From Botryotinia globosa (Eukaryota; Ascomycota; Leotiomycetes; Helotiales; Sclerotiniaceae), in NCBI GenBank assembly GCA_014898425.1, contig RCSZ01000009.1, positions 1,302,001 to 1,366,000 of the forward strand: a stretch of DNA of 64,000 nucleotides. Reading direction: 5' to 3'. Both the position numbers and the translations under genes were made by a program. This document shows, piece by piece, positions 1 through 13,301 of this stretch. The notes below the pieces were generated by a model. The model did not search any database. It saw only the letters and a list, made by a program, of their open reading frames with translations, and was not told the origin of the DNA. Position 1 is the stretch's first letter. Each line of letters opens with the position of its first letter.

Positions 1-998
1 GATGGTTCCAGTAACCTTCGAAGAACTTTTACTGGTATCATGCTTCAATGTATGCAACAATTCACTGGTATTGTAAGTGGTTTCTCTGTTTCTCTAATTC
101 TTGACATCTCCAAGTCACATCATTTTATTCATCGAAAAAGCTATCGGAGTGGATTAGTACTAATCTTTACTTCACAGAACTTTATCTTCTACTTCGGAAA
201 TGTCTTCTTCAAATCCCTCGGAACGATCAAGAATCCCTTCTTGATTTCCCTCGTTACTTCATTGGTCAACATGTTAACAACCCCTCTCGCTTTCTGGACA
301 GTCGAACGTTTTGGTCGTCGCAGCATTCTTCTCATTGGAGCTTCTTGCATGATCACCTTCCAATTCATTGTTGGGATCATTGGTGTCACTGCCGGGGAGG
401 CTGACAAACATAACAGCTCTGCCGTATCTGCTATGATTGCTTGTAAGTACTTACCAGCTCATATTCCAATATCACTACAATGCATACTTGATTCTCTTAT
501 AACATTCACATCAAACTAACCCACCCAGTCATCTGCCTCAACATCGCCGCCTTCGCCACCACCTGGGGTCCAGCCGCCTGGGTCGTAGTCGGCGAGATCT
601 TCCCTCTCCCCATCCGCTCCCGTGGTGTTGGTCTCTCCACCGCCTCCAACTGGTTCTGGAACTGCATCATCGGAGTCATCACTCCATATCTCGTCGGCAC
701 TCAAAAAGGTGACGCAAATCTCGGCGCCAAAGTGTTTTTCATGTGGGGTTCCCTCTGCGCGTTAAGTTTATTGTTCGCGTACTTTTTCGTCTCGGAGACA
801 AAGGGCTTGAGTTTGGAACAGGTGGACAGAATGTTGGAAGAGACGACGCCGAGAACGAGCTCAAAATGGGTACCGCATAGTACATTTGCTGGAGAGATGG
901 GTTTGGCGGGGGATAAAGTGGTGGAGCATGTGCCGCATGCGGAAAAAGGACATGCGTCTGATGAGGCCGCGACGGAAGTTAATAAGGATGTTGTTTAA
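1..998 (+). CDS. Hexose transporter (MFS sugar porter), C-terminal part; 5' end outside window
   Basis: This is a proton-coupled or facilitative sugar transporter of the plasma membrane, MFS sugar-porter family. Three exons are visible: 1-72, 178-442 and 529-998. Intron 73-177 (GTAAGT, branch tactaat, CACAG) joins QQFTGI to NFIFYFGN, the conserved QQ-TGIN-FYFG signature of TM7. Intron 443-528 restores a second helix block ending in WVVVGEIFPLPIRSRG. Other family signatures are ERFGRR (loop 8-9) and SETKGLSLEQVD after TM12. The hydrophilic tail is about 55 residues with no further helix. The N-terminal half, about six helices, lies before base 1. The family is certain. Substrate and high or low affinity class cannot be read from this fragment. 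Confidence 0.93.
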
Positions 999-3900
999 AT
1001 TCTCCTTTACAAATCTGGCTTAAGCTTCCATTTATGGCGCCAGGATAGCTTTTGTGCGAGGGTGGATTAAATCTTTCGGTGAATGAAGTGGAATGAGTGG
1101 GTAGATGCAGAATGGAGGTGTTGAGTTTGATGTATACAGTACAGCACTCTTTCCTCGAGTAGATATCTGGCAATGTTTCACAAGTAGAGTTGAAGTTACT
1201 ATACCCAATAATTATTCTGCTTCCTACATTATGTTTCTATTGATGTTTACTTAATTTCATGCTTGGTTATTGCTATGGCATATATTGCGTCTTTCTTCAT
1301 ATCGCTATACGATATTTCCGATGGTCGGTAGTTATGTTTCTAGTTGCATCAATACACTATATCGTAAATTCTCAAATTTCTCACTTGTTTTCTTAAGGGT
1401 TGTGTATATTTCCTTCGGTATCAACTTCAGCATTGTGATCCTCCTTGTACATCTCCCTATGCTCCGCTCTTCGGAGTTTATACTCCATCCTAATGTATAA
1501 GGGTCAATATATAGTCTAAAAGAGAGCACATTGCATGAAATTTGTTTATTGAATATCCCACAAGGAACTAGACAGAATGTTGATAGGAACAAAATCGACG
1601 AGGTTCGATGTCCTGTTAAGAGATCCATGGGTTTGAGGTATTAGTGATACAATACTTGTGACTTTCGACAGTAAATAGGGGAGGTTGTTGTCGTTGTTAC
1701 GCATATATTTCTGGTTTTTTGTCACTGGATTTGTGTCATCGGCTGGATTTTCCACAATGGTTGTCAATTTATTGCACCATGAATATCTCCATTGCGTCTC
1801 AGATTCTATATTCCATTTCGCATACCTCATAACTCCCAACTCGGTTCGGTCCATTGGCCCCTTTGAAACATTTGAGAAGTCGCCATCTGCCATGAGTCTG
1901 TCAGATGCTTAAGTACGAAGCATTTTTGCGGTTTCAGAACGACTTTATGGGGGTTTCATACTCCTTAAATTGTGTATGGATAAACGAGACAGAAGAGACG
2001 TATTGAGAGGCATGAAACCATTCGCATAGCAGATTCACTACAAAGTTGAGGATAGAACATATTTTGATCTTCGAGATATATAAGTCACTCTGATCCTTTC
2101 ACGCTTATCTTTCCTTCTTCATCCCCGTCGTCCCGCACTTTTCCTTTACTAGCAACCTACAAGAGAACCAGAGATCTCGAATGAAGCATCATACAAAGAG
2201 AAATTGATGGCTTTAATGTGACCAAAGGACATGACTGGGGTTGGTTATAGCAGTTGAAAGTATCAGAGTGGATGAATCTGCGATGTGTGTCTTGAGAGTG
2301 GTGTCTTGAGAGTGGAGAAGATGAGTATACTTATAGTAAGGTCGGTGACGGCAGTGAAGGGTTATTATTGCCAGAGGTGAAAAATGGAAGTCTTGTTGTT
2401 CATATCCCTTGATTCCCGTGGGAGTTACTGTCGAGTTTCGTCATCTTGGCTTAAGGGATTAATCCCATGATGTTAAAGCCTTACTATCTCTCTCTTTCTA
2501 TCGCCAAACAGTCTCCATACAAGGCAATAAATAGCAACCCCGAGTTTCTAAGCCTAGGTTATTTCTCAACGATCCATCTTCTCGTGGTATACTTCAATAC
2601 TATCCCTACAATTCCAAGTATAATATGGATCTTCGTACTCTCTGATATGGAAGGAAATAAAGAGGGAGGAATGGGAGAGTGGCTATAGTGTATATTTTCA
2701 TGAGCATAGAATGATGAATATTGGGGAGTGATAAAAGGAGTATTCCATGTGCTACGACTTTCGTAATCGAAAATGATGTTACAGGTGGTAGGCACCTGGG
2801 CAGGCATATAAATATTGTATAGGAGTGGAAGAGTAAAAACAAAAGATAGAAACAAAACTACTTAGAGAACAGTCAAATAACAATCGATTTCAAATAGAGA
2901 AGCATACGCTATTTTGAGCAGAGATGAGAACATGAGAGTGGTAGAGGGGTAGCAGGCATGTTTCCGGATACCTTTTGCTGTTAATTATCTCTGGCTATGA
3001 TCCATGGCGAAAGAAAGTACTTTAACAATTTCAATTTCATTGAAAGTGAAGCTGGACTCTCGTTATCGAGAACTTGGGAAGAATCATCCATATCATCTTG
3101 GAGAGGTAAAGTGGAAAAAATCACCCCATTTGATACCTGCCTAGGCAGAACACAGATACATGCAACCGCTCCCCTGATTTCCTACACAATTGTAGAGAAA
3201 AACGAGTATCAGAATCGGCTAATTCTCTTCCCGCCAATCGATCTTGTTGGGAATCTTTACTCAACCAGAGGAAGCCTATATAAACTTCCAAGTAAGTGGT
3301 CCTCTGCAGTAGATGAACACTGTAAGCCGAAAAGATCGCTTGTGAGGGAGTTTTGTTGATCAAAGAGAAGAAGTTAGGGAATAAATCATGTTAGTTGTGG
3401 GGAATAAATGACGGAGGACAAAACGAGCAAAATAGGTGAGTTCATGTTGCGTTGTATAAAGTAAAAGAGATAATATTTTAAGGATTAGGTGGCAAGGACC
3501 AAGATAATGGTCCTTGCTTACCTAATCTACGCTAAGCTAATTTAGTGTATATGCACGTGATATGTGCTAAAAGTGTAACAGTTCAGGACTAGAAAGACGG
3601 TATACTTTTGAATGATTGTACGTGCTGATGACGATGCTGACGACAATGACGAATGTAGTCAGAAACGCAGAATAGCGACAACAGCCTATTTCAATGGCAA
3701 TATAAACCCAACTTTCATCCATTTATTAGAGACACTATCCCATCATATCCTAGATGACCCTCTCAAGAAAAGAGATCACTAGTACAAAGTGCCCCTCTAT
3801 CTCCTACCCAACCTACACTTGCTGGAGGTACATATCTTATTTTGCTTATCCTACTCAATATTGAAGGCAAAGGTGTTTAAATATCTAGTACCTATAGAAA

Positions 3901-6427
3901 TGCTTGAATTAAGTGGGATCACACAACTCCCAAGTTATGACAGGAAACTGGACGATCCCCCGATAAGCAAGGAGCTATGCTTTCACAATGGTGAATTCTT
4001 TTGGTCAGACATCTCCTATTCAATGAACTCTGGCAATACTGGAATACCACATGTCAAATACATTCACTCAATGACTTCGATAATATCCAGACTAGACACT
4101 ATATAAACCCGAGCGTCGGAATTGGTGGTAAGGACAGGTGTGGAGGTGTGCAGCAAAAGTCGCTTATTCAGGAGCTTGAATCAGAATGGTTTTGTGACCA
4201 ATACTGGGAATTCTTGATATCTGTTGGAACTCGGTGGTCTTTAGGTTACAATTTTCTTTTTCGGTGAACGGAAGTTGAGTAGGGTAGGAGATCTGAATTG
4301 TGGTTAACTCTCATGATACATTATTTCTTACCGTCAAAAAATCACCACCATCATCACCATATTCTCAACATCTCACATCTAACTCCATAGCATCCGTCTT
4401 GATCCTCTTAAAAAAAACTCAAACACACGAACCTCCAAACATTATATCTCATAAGTAGATCTTCATTCTTCCACCAGGAAAGCCACAGAAGATGGCTTTC
4501 AATGTCCATGTACAATCATAGGTTTATCTTGCATATATTTCTCAGTATACACTGATTCCTCTCAAATTTAGAACTTCCAGTTTCAAACTCCATGAATGCG
4601 TGATATCACGGTTTCGATATCTTCTCTAGCCATCAAAAGCAGGGCAAGACATCGATCCTACCCAAGTGAATCACATGCACAATTCTGTACAGAAGATTCG
4701 TAGAGCACCACGATTCACCACAGTACTCGCGTTACGAGGACTCTCCATATCAATCCACCACACTCCCCTATCCAAACTTGAATCTAAACGAATCACTATA
4801 AAACGACCCGATTTCTTGAACAAGCAAATGATACAGAAGCAAGACAAGTACGAGGTCACAAGGCAACGGCCAAGGGAACTCTAGTCCGACTCCCTTAAAC
4901 TACGAATCTCACCAACCCAATCCACCATAGCACTAGCCAGTGAGTGAAACAAAGAGACGAGAAATATATTTGAAGAGAAGATAGAGAGTGTAGTGATAGT
5001 ATGAAGATTTAATTGATGATAATGAAGTGATCATTGTTATCATCCGAAATAATGTCTCACCCTCTCCTCAAATATCAATCTACCACTGCCAAAAACTCCA
5101 TCTATCATTCTCTCTGACCATCGCAAACCAAAATTCTTATCACCGTTTCCTGAACTCTCTCCGTACGAACCCCAACACACGACGCGAAATCTTCTCTCGA
5201 GCTGTTACGGAGGCAACCGGGAACTTTGAATCAACCTTGACACTCGTTCTTCTGCTGCTCTACTGATAGCATACAGACCAACTCTAGAGAAGGAGTACAA
5301 GTCTAATCCATACCTTCCGAAGCAGGGAGTACGTCCTCACTTTCCATATGACTCTGTATCCACTTCCAGAAAAGCAGTCAACAAAAACAAAGAGAAGAAT
5401 ATAAAAATCCCCTGCCCATTTCTATCCCGAAATGCTCTTCTTAAATACATGAGGATTCAACACCGCAATGTCCCTTCCCTTGAGATAGTGTTAGGGATTT
5501 CGCTTGGTAAGGTAGGGTACCCAAGTCATACATGCGCTTACTTGCTTGTACGCTCACATCTCGTGACGACCCCTCTCCCTCCCCAACTCCCCAAGATAAG
5601 AAGAAGGATCAGTGAAACCAATCAAACCATTCACATTCACATTTAAATCTCAAGACATTCATCTTTCAAAGGCTGCGTGCAACACACAAAGCATTGTATC
5701 ATTACACATTCCCCCACGCCTGTTCCCAAAGTTACCACATATATGTATGTACAGAAAGGTATCTCGAGACCTTTTATTGCGTGTTTACTTTAAGACAACA
5801 ACGTACTCTGGTTTTCTCTCCACATTCCCCTATCATTCGCATTTTTTTGATCTACCTCCATAATCTGCATCCTGGCATCTTTCACTTTCTTTGCGTCTTT
5901 TCGTCACCGATTTCTTAAAGTGAAACCTCCCAGCACACCCGTGAAAGCCCATATCAAGCCTCTATACTCCCCAGCAATGCAAAAAACCAAACCAATCTTC
6001 CTTTCCTGTATTGATCCGACTAGTGATCAACAGAAAAAGAACCAAGACGCCTGCCATTTATTCGACAACATGAACAAATGGACTTCCCCAAAAAATCAAA
6101 CTTTAGGAATACAATATTATTTGTATCATGTTTGCATGTAAAATGCTAAGCCCAGACATAGAAACCATCCGTGAATCCATATGTGTGATAGTGAAACCCA
6201 ATACGCCGCCTGTAATGTGATTTGGAACCATGTCATGTCATAAGAATTCGTATGATCATGAATGGAAGAACGCCAGAGACTCCAAACCCTGTGGATCTAT
6301 GACAGGAAGATACCAAGCCGCCTAATATAGAACATGAATGTTCTGTAGCAGTTGAATGATGTAACAAAAAATGGTCCTATGTACAAATAAGGAAACAAAA
6401 AGGTGCTGAATCGACCTCCAAATTGTT
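999..6427. other. Long intergenic region, no supported gene
   Basis: These 5.4 kb lie between the sugar transporter stop and the sirtuin stop. Open frames of 60-120 codons occur on both strands, but none has a recognisable domain, consistent splice extension or good start context. A striking hairpin sits at 3483-3527 (separate entry). The 3' end next to the sirtuin (6142-6427) is probably its 3' UTR and terminator region. A distal promoter or non-coding transcript is possible but cannot be shown. Confidence 0.6.
3483..3527. repeat. Near-perfect long hairpin
   Basis: The left arm GATTAGGTGGCAAGGACCA (3483-3501) is complementary to the right arm TGGTCCTTGCTTACCTAATC (3508-3527) with one mismatch or bulge and a 6-nt loop (AGATAA). 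No coding frame overlaps it convincingly. It could be a structured RNA, a tiny palindromic element or a cruciform-forming site. Confidence 0.75.
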
Positions 6428-8406
6428 TTAATCAATGAGGTGGTCCATTTTGTTAGGTTTAGAAGGAGGGGTGATCGTTTCGTTGCGATCAAAAGGAGGA
6501 CTTCCAGGAGGACTCGGAGTCTCAGGAATAGTGTGTGTGTCAGATAGAGGTGAGGACGTAACTTTCTTGGAAGGAGTAGTATCTTGACGAGAAGTAGATA
6601 GCGGAGCGATCTTTCTAGGGGAAGTAGTCCCTGAACGAGTAGGTAAAGGTATTGCTACAACGGGCACAGTGGACTTTAGATTTGGAAACAATGCGGAGGT
6701 AGGAGTAACTGAGAATGGATTCTCCAGTTTTACTTTGTCCAATTTTTCCGGTTTCGAGGGCAATTTCTTCCTGGGACTGCCCTTCACATTCTTGCTTTCT
6801 TCAGTACCCGATGGTTTGGTAGTAGCCATGGAGAGCTTCAGGGTTTCTCCAGGTAGAATTTGCTTCTTCGATTTTGTATTCGTATTGGGCTTTGGTGGTG
6901 CCCTTGGTTTCTTGACCTTCGCATCGGCTGGCGCCTTCCTCTTTGTTGACTTTGTTGCAGCTGCCTTTTCTGATGGTCCCGTTGGTTTGGTAATTGCCTT
7001 CAACTTCGAGAAAGCGTTTGTGGGCGTCGGCGATTGCACCCTTGGACTGGCTCCCGGGGTGGGGAATGCATCCACGGCTGCGGTACTGCGGGCAGGCGTA
7101 ACCAGAACCTTATCGATTCCACGTGTCTTTGCACATGCAACCTCGTTGAGACTCAAAGGATATTGCCCGAGGTCTTTGTCGTCCCATTTTGGCAATCCTG
7201 CATGGCGAGCAACCTCATCGCACTCGCCCCGCACAATCATATCCCAACAATCCTTGAAATCTGGGCCACCAGGCTCACCATCGAGGTTTATCCAGGCAGT
7301 AAATCCATTCTTGCGATCCCGAGTTGTACTACACATTTCCTTGACCAGGCGCCGAATTCCAGGTATCTTAAGACTCGTACCGACAACAATGACTGCGTCG
7401 GCCACTTTCTTCAAATCCGCTGCGCTGACTGCACCAATCGCCTCTTCGTCTGGATTATATTCGTTATATAGAACCATTCTAGGTCGCATCCGGCCGATTC
7501 CGTGTCTTCTCGAACCTGCTGCAATTCTGACCGAGTCGATTTCAACACAATTACCGCAATCTGGCGCTTCGGGGCCTTCAAATTGGGCCCCATCGAAATC
7601 TTCCAAGTGACCGCATTTTGAGCAAACCATCTTGGCCAAACCGCCGTGAAGTTGGATCGTCTTGGGCCAGGGTCCTTTACTATTCAATGGAACCGTTGTG
7701 GCAAGGGGCTCCAATGAGGTATCAATCCCATCCACATTCTGACTGTAAAGTCGCAATAATCTGCCTTCTTCTGCAAGCGTTGCTAACATATGGTGAAAGG
7801 GGGTTGGTTCGGCGTTTTTCGTTAAATGGGATAGTTCGCGAACCATAGAATGAAACGAGGTTGTCGAAGAATCATCTTTGTATACCGATGCGTCGAATAG
7901 TTCTTTTCCAGACGATTTTAATTTATGTTGACTTCGAAGGCTTGAGAACAAGCCAGTGGAAGATCGAAAATCGGGTACTATGATATTGTTAGCAAGGATT
8001 GGAGTTGTTGGAATTAATCTAACATACTTCCAGCGGAGACCGAAATACCAGCACCGGCCACGACCACAATCTTCCGCTTGCCTCGCAAAACCCTTACCAA
8101 ACGCTTCATTTGCGCATCTTGCTGTGCAATTTGTTCTGGCGACCCTTCCCCAAAGTGGCGCAAGTCGAGATACTCGGTTGTTCTGGGTTTTGGTTCTGTA
8201 GATTTTGGCTGCGTCATCTTACGACGTTTGGCCGGGGGAGGACCATCGCAATCCGGAGCATCACCTGCCTCGGATGGGACTCTGGTGTCTGGTACACTAC
8301 TACATGGCGGAGAAGGGTAATCGACGGCTGGTGAAGGCGATGATGGTTCTGATATGGTGCCTATGCTGGAGAGGGGCGAAGAGAGAGGCGACGATGAGCT
8401 GTTCAT
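6428..8406 (-). CDS. Sirtuin NAD+-dependent protein deacetylase, Hst3/Hst4-like
   Basis: This is a nuclear NAD+-dependent histone deacetylase. Hst3/Hst4-type enzymes act on H3K56ac and influence genome stability and, in aspergilli, secondary metabolism. Exons are 8406-8028 and 7977-6428. The 50-nt intron 8027-7978 (GTATGT...ATAG) falls between GISVSAG and IPDFRS and gives 642 residues. Visible motifs are GAGIS (118-122), PDFRS (128-132), QNVDGID (206-212), catalytic His in LHGG (237), two zinc CxxC pairs (Cys245/248 and Cys267/270), and GTSLK (326-330). An N-terminal disordered stretch carries a possible NLS, PPPAKRRKM (56-64). The tail after about residue 400 is long, basic and Ser/Pro/Lys-rich with many SP/TP sites. 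The acidic spacer and class Ib-like motifs favour Hst3/4 over Sir2 or Hst2, but the subclass is inferred by eye. It diverges from MED16. Confidence 0.93.
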
Positions 8407-8655
8407 GGTGCTTTCTGGGTAATTGGAGGATGGGAAAAAGGATGAAGTATTGGAAAAAAGGGGAATGTTTTAGTTACTCCGAGTAATCATTTTTTGGCTT
8501 GGATATATTTAGGGAAAAGTGATCGAGAGCCAATTCCGAGTTGGATTGGAAGATGATTGTTGGGTTCGATGTTGGTATTGGTGTTGGTGTCGGTGGATTG
8601 AGATGGATTGAGATGGTGATTAAGAAAGAGGAAGCAAGGTCATATTTCTGGGAAA

Positions 8656-8721
8656 GTAGGTAGGTAGGTAGGTAGGGTAGGGTAGGTGGAGTACAGACAG
8701 ACAGACAGACAGACAGACAGA
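8656..8721. repeat. Compound tetranucleotide microsatellite (GTAG)n/(GACA)n
   Basis: GTAG units begin near 8656, degrade into GGGTA units, and are followed after a short gap by about seven GACA units at 8694-8721. It lies about 250-310 bp upstream of the sirtuin start codon. Confidence 0.85.
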
Positions 8722-9480
8722 GTCTTTTTTAAGTTTGATATAACCTTACCACATACATGTATTACATACCACATACCGCTAGTCAGTTAATAAGTAAGTC
8801 ATTCCATCCCGGATGAATGGTTTCGCCTAACGATGAATAAAATGTCTTTGTGACTACAGTATTGATGTATCTGACAACAGAAAATCAATCCCCTTTGAAT
8901 TCCTATTCATGAATTCAATAAATATGAATGAATATCACATAGATAGAAATATGTCAATAGGATTCATTGTTCTTATCATTGTAGAGGGGGATTCTACCTA
9001 CCTACGCAGGACGGAGTACATGAGACCCTTGATAAAAATGAGTAGTAAATGTCTGGAATATAGATATCATAATAATAAGTATTACTGTAATTATTACAGT
9101 ACAATACTATTAGGGCTTCCAAACCCCTTCTTATTTTAACGCCGTTTGCATTTGTTATTGTTTACTCTGTATATTACCTACTGGAACGATGCTATGACGC
9201 TTCATTCCATTTCTTCATTCACCCAGCAACATCACATCACTTAAATCATGCTTCACAGTTCACACACTTGGGATCCACTCAAATGAATCAGATTGCATTT
9301 CTCCACCTCCCCACTCTAATCCTTACTAGCTTGCTTATGCAACAGGCGAGGGTGGAAACTTTTGAGAACAAATCACTTGAACAAGGCTGGAATCTTTCCA
9401 TCCCTCTCCAAGTGCTATTTTGAGGGAGACATACATCCAGCCTCAGCCTTATCATCACTTCCCATGCCTACCTCGTCGTG

Positions 9481-9630
9481 ACCATCATCGTTATCATCGT
9501 TATCATCTTTATCATCTTTATCATCTTTATCATCGTTATCATCGTTATCATCATCATCATCATCATCATCACCATCATCACCATCATCACCATCATCACC
9601 ATCATCACCATCATCACCATCATCATCATA
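9481..9630. repeat. CAT/ATC triplet microsatellite
   Basis: About 150 bp of interrupted repeats run from ATCGTT/ATCTTT hexamers into ATCATCACC units. One frame reads as polyhistidine, but that frame has no ATG before the tract, so a His-rich protein is not supported. It sits 160 bp upstream of the MED16 ATG. Confidence 0.9.
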
Positions 9631-9793
9631 TGTTCTTATTAATCTTAGTAATTTTTAGAAAGCAACTTCACATTCATTCATCAACACTCACTTTCTTCTC
9701 CATTCTCTTGATTTCACCATCAATATTTCGTCCCCAAACCTACCCACGAAATCTACCTCATTTCCAACTCCCACCACACATTACCAAAAGGTG

Positions 9794-12700
9794 ATGCCAC
9801 TCATGATGGAAGACGTCGATAATATGGAAGTCGATATGGACGACCTCTTTGGTGACGGCACGGGTTTGTCTTTGCCATCTAGACCACCACCATCAAAAGA
9901 GCTTCATCAGAGGGTCGATGAACTGAGAGGAAGCGGATGTTGCCAGTAAGAAAGAACCCCTGGTTTAATTTGTATTTTGACCTACTAACCTGACTTTTCA
10001 AGAGGTATTGCCTGGTCAAAGTGGGGAAGCATTGCCTCTATAACTCCGAATGGATCTGGTCTAGAGTTAAGGAATCTGAGGTGTCACCCGGAAGATGGTA
10101 CATGGGGTTTAAGTGAAGCTACAGTAATACCACAGTTGAGTAGCAACCTCGATGGTGGGCCGTTAAAGCATCTTTCCTGGAGTCCCACTGGCTCCGAGCT
10201 AGCAGTCATTGATTCCGCTGGTCGTGTGACACTTTTGCAAATATTCTCTTCTCTAAATAAACCTATGATGTGCCGTCCTTGTGGTCCAGAACCAGCGGAT
10301 GATTTACATGCAGCTGTGGGTTGTTTCTGGCTGAATTTAGGTCCATTTCAAAATCGATCTGTAAGAACCGCCCTGTGAATGATTTTGTACTATTCTAACC
10401 AATTCTTCAACAGGCCCCTAGAGTGCAGCAAGGGCCAGCTATTAAGGAAGCATCGGGGTTTCGGTACGATGCCTCTACAGCGCCCAATCTTGGACCTACA
10501 CATCCCATTCCCACCAAGTCGGCATTCTTATATGTCACTTCCAATGGATCTTTACGTCTCTTGTGGCTACAGAGCAATGGCAAATGGCTCGAGTCACACA
10601 CAGAACTAGAGAGTATTATTTCATCTGATGATTTAATCACCCATGCAGCGATATGTGCAGAGAGAAGTAAACGCTGACACGTGAGCTTGAGAGAGATCTT
10701 CAACTAATTCTATCGCTAGGCCCGTCCCTTTTAATTGCGCTTGCTACTTCCTCGAAGCAGTTGCGCATATTTCGAGCTGTTATACACTGGGGACTTCCTC
10801 AAACGCAAGAAAAATTAAACCCAATGACAATGACCTTGAATGCAACGCTACAAACCAAGCCTCTTACTGTAACGAGCTGGTTGCATGATGTTCCAGGTGA
10901 TACTTTGAATGCATCTCACCTGGAATCATCAATGGTACAGCTTTCTCACCTAAAGTTTTTATCTCCAACTGTAGATAATAAAAATCACATAACACCACCA
11001 ATTGTTATGGCGGTTCGTTCTTATCTACCTGGATCGACGTCTCATTACAACCAAGAGGTCTATTCCACTGTAGATAGGTGGGAGTTTCGGGAAAGGCCAC
11101 AACAACCAGTACATTCTGCCTTTGAGAATTTGTCATCGCGTAAGAGTACTGATGGCCCACAACCGACAAAACCTGGGGTAAGTTGCATGCTTCGGTCTCG
11201 ATAAACTGTGCTCACATTTCCTAGGTTATTGCTCAGCTCAAGAAACTCGAAAGTTTTACAGTAAATAAAATTATCGTTGCCGTGCAAACCATGTATCTTG
11301 GAAGGGTCATTAGCTTTGCATATAGTGATAGTTCGGTCGATTATCGTGATCGAATCACTATGATTGAAACGTTCAATGATGACGATTTAGATCGGGTTGT
11401 TCATCTCTCTCAAATCGGATTTTCCTACACCGAAGACGAGCCTTGTAAGTGTCCATTCACCATAAAAAACCATCTTCTAATATGTTTTTAGGTTTACAAG
11501 TTGCGTTGTCTCCAAGTACTTGCTCGTTGGTGCAAATAAGAAACGACGGCAAGGTCAAATGGAAGCAATTAGATTATCATTTGGGAGATATTGGGTCAAC
11601 AATGGAAGACCGTATGTTGATGATTCGTTTTGTCCAGAAGCAAGAAAATGCTAATAAGACATAGCACGGTATGCCGCAATGATAGCTGCTCTATCCATAT
11701 CTTGTTCTACATCAGTCATTATGTCTATGAACTATGATGACATTATTGCTACTGCTCACAATCTCGCCAAAACGAAAGACAGTAAGTTTTTGGTGGGTTG
11801 GTTACATTTTGTTCATTGACTGACCAATTTTAGATCTCGCATATGACTGGCTCAATGAACTAGCTAAAATTCTGAAAATCATCGCTGATTATTCGGAAGA
11901 AGCACATTATGATGTACTAATACGGAATACCATGATACAATTATGTCTTAGCATCCAGAACTCGCTAGGCTTCACAGGAGAATTCAATGCTCGTAAATTT
12001 GCTGGAAAATTCTCATGGCTCGTTTTACAGTTGCGCAATACTGTTGTGCTTGTCACTATGGCTGCAAACATGAAAGTTCCTGGTCCAACTCATGATACGA
12101 AATCAACGCCCCTTGATGATCCAGGTATGCAATATTTCTATCTCATTAATGCGGAAAGCTAACAAGACTTCTAGAGGTAATCACTGCCCTTGCTGGTTCT
12201 GTTCGCTGGGTTCTCGACCTCATGGCCTGGATAACCGACACTCTCCTCGAACTTCCCAGCACCCTTCCAGAAAATCTTTCCGTAACAAATCCCACCAAAC
12301 TCTCACTCCCAGAACTTCTTGCCTACCTCCATGCCACCAACAACGTAACCCTCCATCTTCTCCTTTCTTCTCCTACCCGTGGCTTCCTTACAGCTATCTG
12401 TCGCCGCCTTCAACACCTTGACTATGTAGCTCGCAAAGCCATCGCAACCAATACCAATCATCCAAGCCAAGGAGGACAAGGACAGCAAAGCATTTCCCCG
12501 ACACTGAGGACCGCTTATGTACAAATCGCTAATTTAACGAGTAACTGCATCGTCCGTATCAAAACATTTGAAGCCCTTCTCTCATCCCTAACCTCCTCAA
12601 TCAAATCCGCATACATAAACCACAAACCGCCTCTGTCAGGAAACACAAATAATAGCACAGGTCCTTCGCGCAATAATCTCGAAATAAAAATGCTTCTAGG

Positions 12701-13301
12701 CGGCGAAATCCCTACAGCATTTAAAGCAGTTATCATCGATCTCTTCAGAGGCGTACAGGACAACGAGCCTAAGACTCAAAACGATTTGGGAGCCAATGCA
12801 GCAGCACCCGGTTACTTATCTAGCGTTCGTCTCGAAATTGATCCTGCAAATCTATGGTTCGCAGATTTTACAATGTTGGAGGTGGACGAGGATGAGGAAT
12901 CGGTGGCGAAGAGAAAAGGATCAGGGGTTACGATGGATTGTTTTAGGAAAACTTGGTTGATCAACCCTCCCCCGACTTCCTCTAAATCATCTCTGAATAA
13001 AGCAATTGCAAATGGAAACCCAATGGATAAGGATAATTCTCTACCGACGATTCAGGGAATGGCTACACCGCAAGGAGCAGGGGGCAGTGGTAACACAAAC
13101 GGCAGTGCTAATGGTAATGCGAATGGGGGACAAGGAAGTGGAAATACAACAAAGCGCTGGAGAAGATGTGCAAGATGCGCATCGGTCATGGAAGACGTGC
13201 TGAGTCAGAGACCCGCGTTACAGTGGCTGGTTATGCAGCAGAGAAGATGTTTCTGTGGAGGCTATTGGGATACGCTTGTTAATGGGGAGATGGTCGCGTA
13301 G
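9794..13301 (+). CDS. MED16: Mediator of RNA polymerase II transcription subunit 16
   Basis: This is a Mediator tail-module subunit (Sin4/Med16) that links activators to RNA polymerase II in the nucleus. Nine exons join in frame: 9794-9945, 10003-10360, 10414-10666, 10720-11177, 11225-11444, 11492-11611, 11665-11781, 11834-12124 and 12175-13301, giving 1031 residues. This is about the usual length for filamentous ascomycetes. The acidic N-terminus (MPLMMEDVDNMEVDMDDLFG) is followed by a WD-like beta-propeller with IAWSKWGSIA and HLSWSPTGSELAVID. A helical middle follows. The C-terminus ends with RCARCAS and RRCFCGGYWDTLV, the Cys-rich end typical of fungal Med16. The start is the first ATG of the open frame; in-frame ATGs three and four codons later are alternatives. 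A Gly/Asn-rich low-complexity loop precedes the Cys motif. Confidence 0.92.

Larger units (their letters stand above)
8407..9793. promoter_or_regulatory. Shared divergent promoter region of the sirtuin and MED16, with simple repeats
   Basis: This is 1.39 kb between the two divergent start codons. It contains a GTAG run (about 8656-8690), a GACA tetranucleotide run (8694-8721) and a long CAT/ATC triplet tract (about 9481-9630). The tract lies in what is probably the MED16 5' leader. No TATA box can be assigned. A 54-codon upstream ORF (9630-9794) ends on the MED16 start codon. Confidence 0.5.

Noticed and set aside
2997..3359. 120-codon plus-strand frame
   Set aside because: No domain, no splice extension, and weak context; overlapping minus frame of similar length. 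Chance ORF most likely.
6669..7610. 313-codon open frame on the plus strand
   Set aside because: It is antisense to the second sirtuin exon, starts inside it and has no domain; its length comes from the Ser/Pro/Lys codon bias of the sirtuin tail.
9420..9629. Polyhistidine-like reading frame before MED16
   Set aside because: It has no ATG before the CAT tract; the His run is just the triplet repeat. Only the downstream 54-codon uORF starting at 9630 has an ATG.
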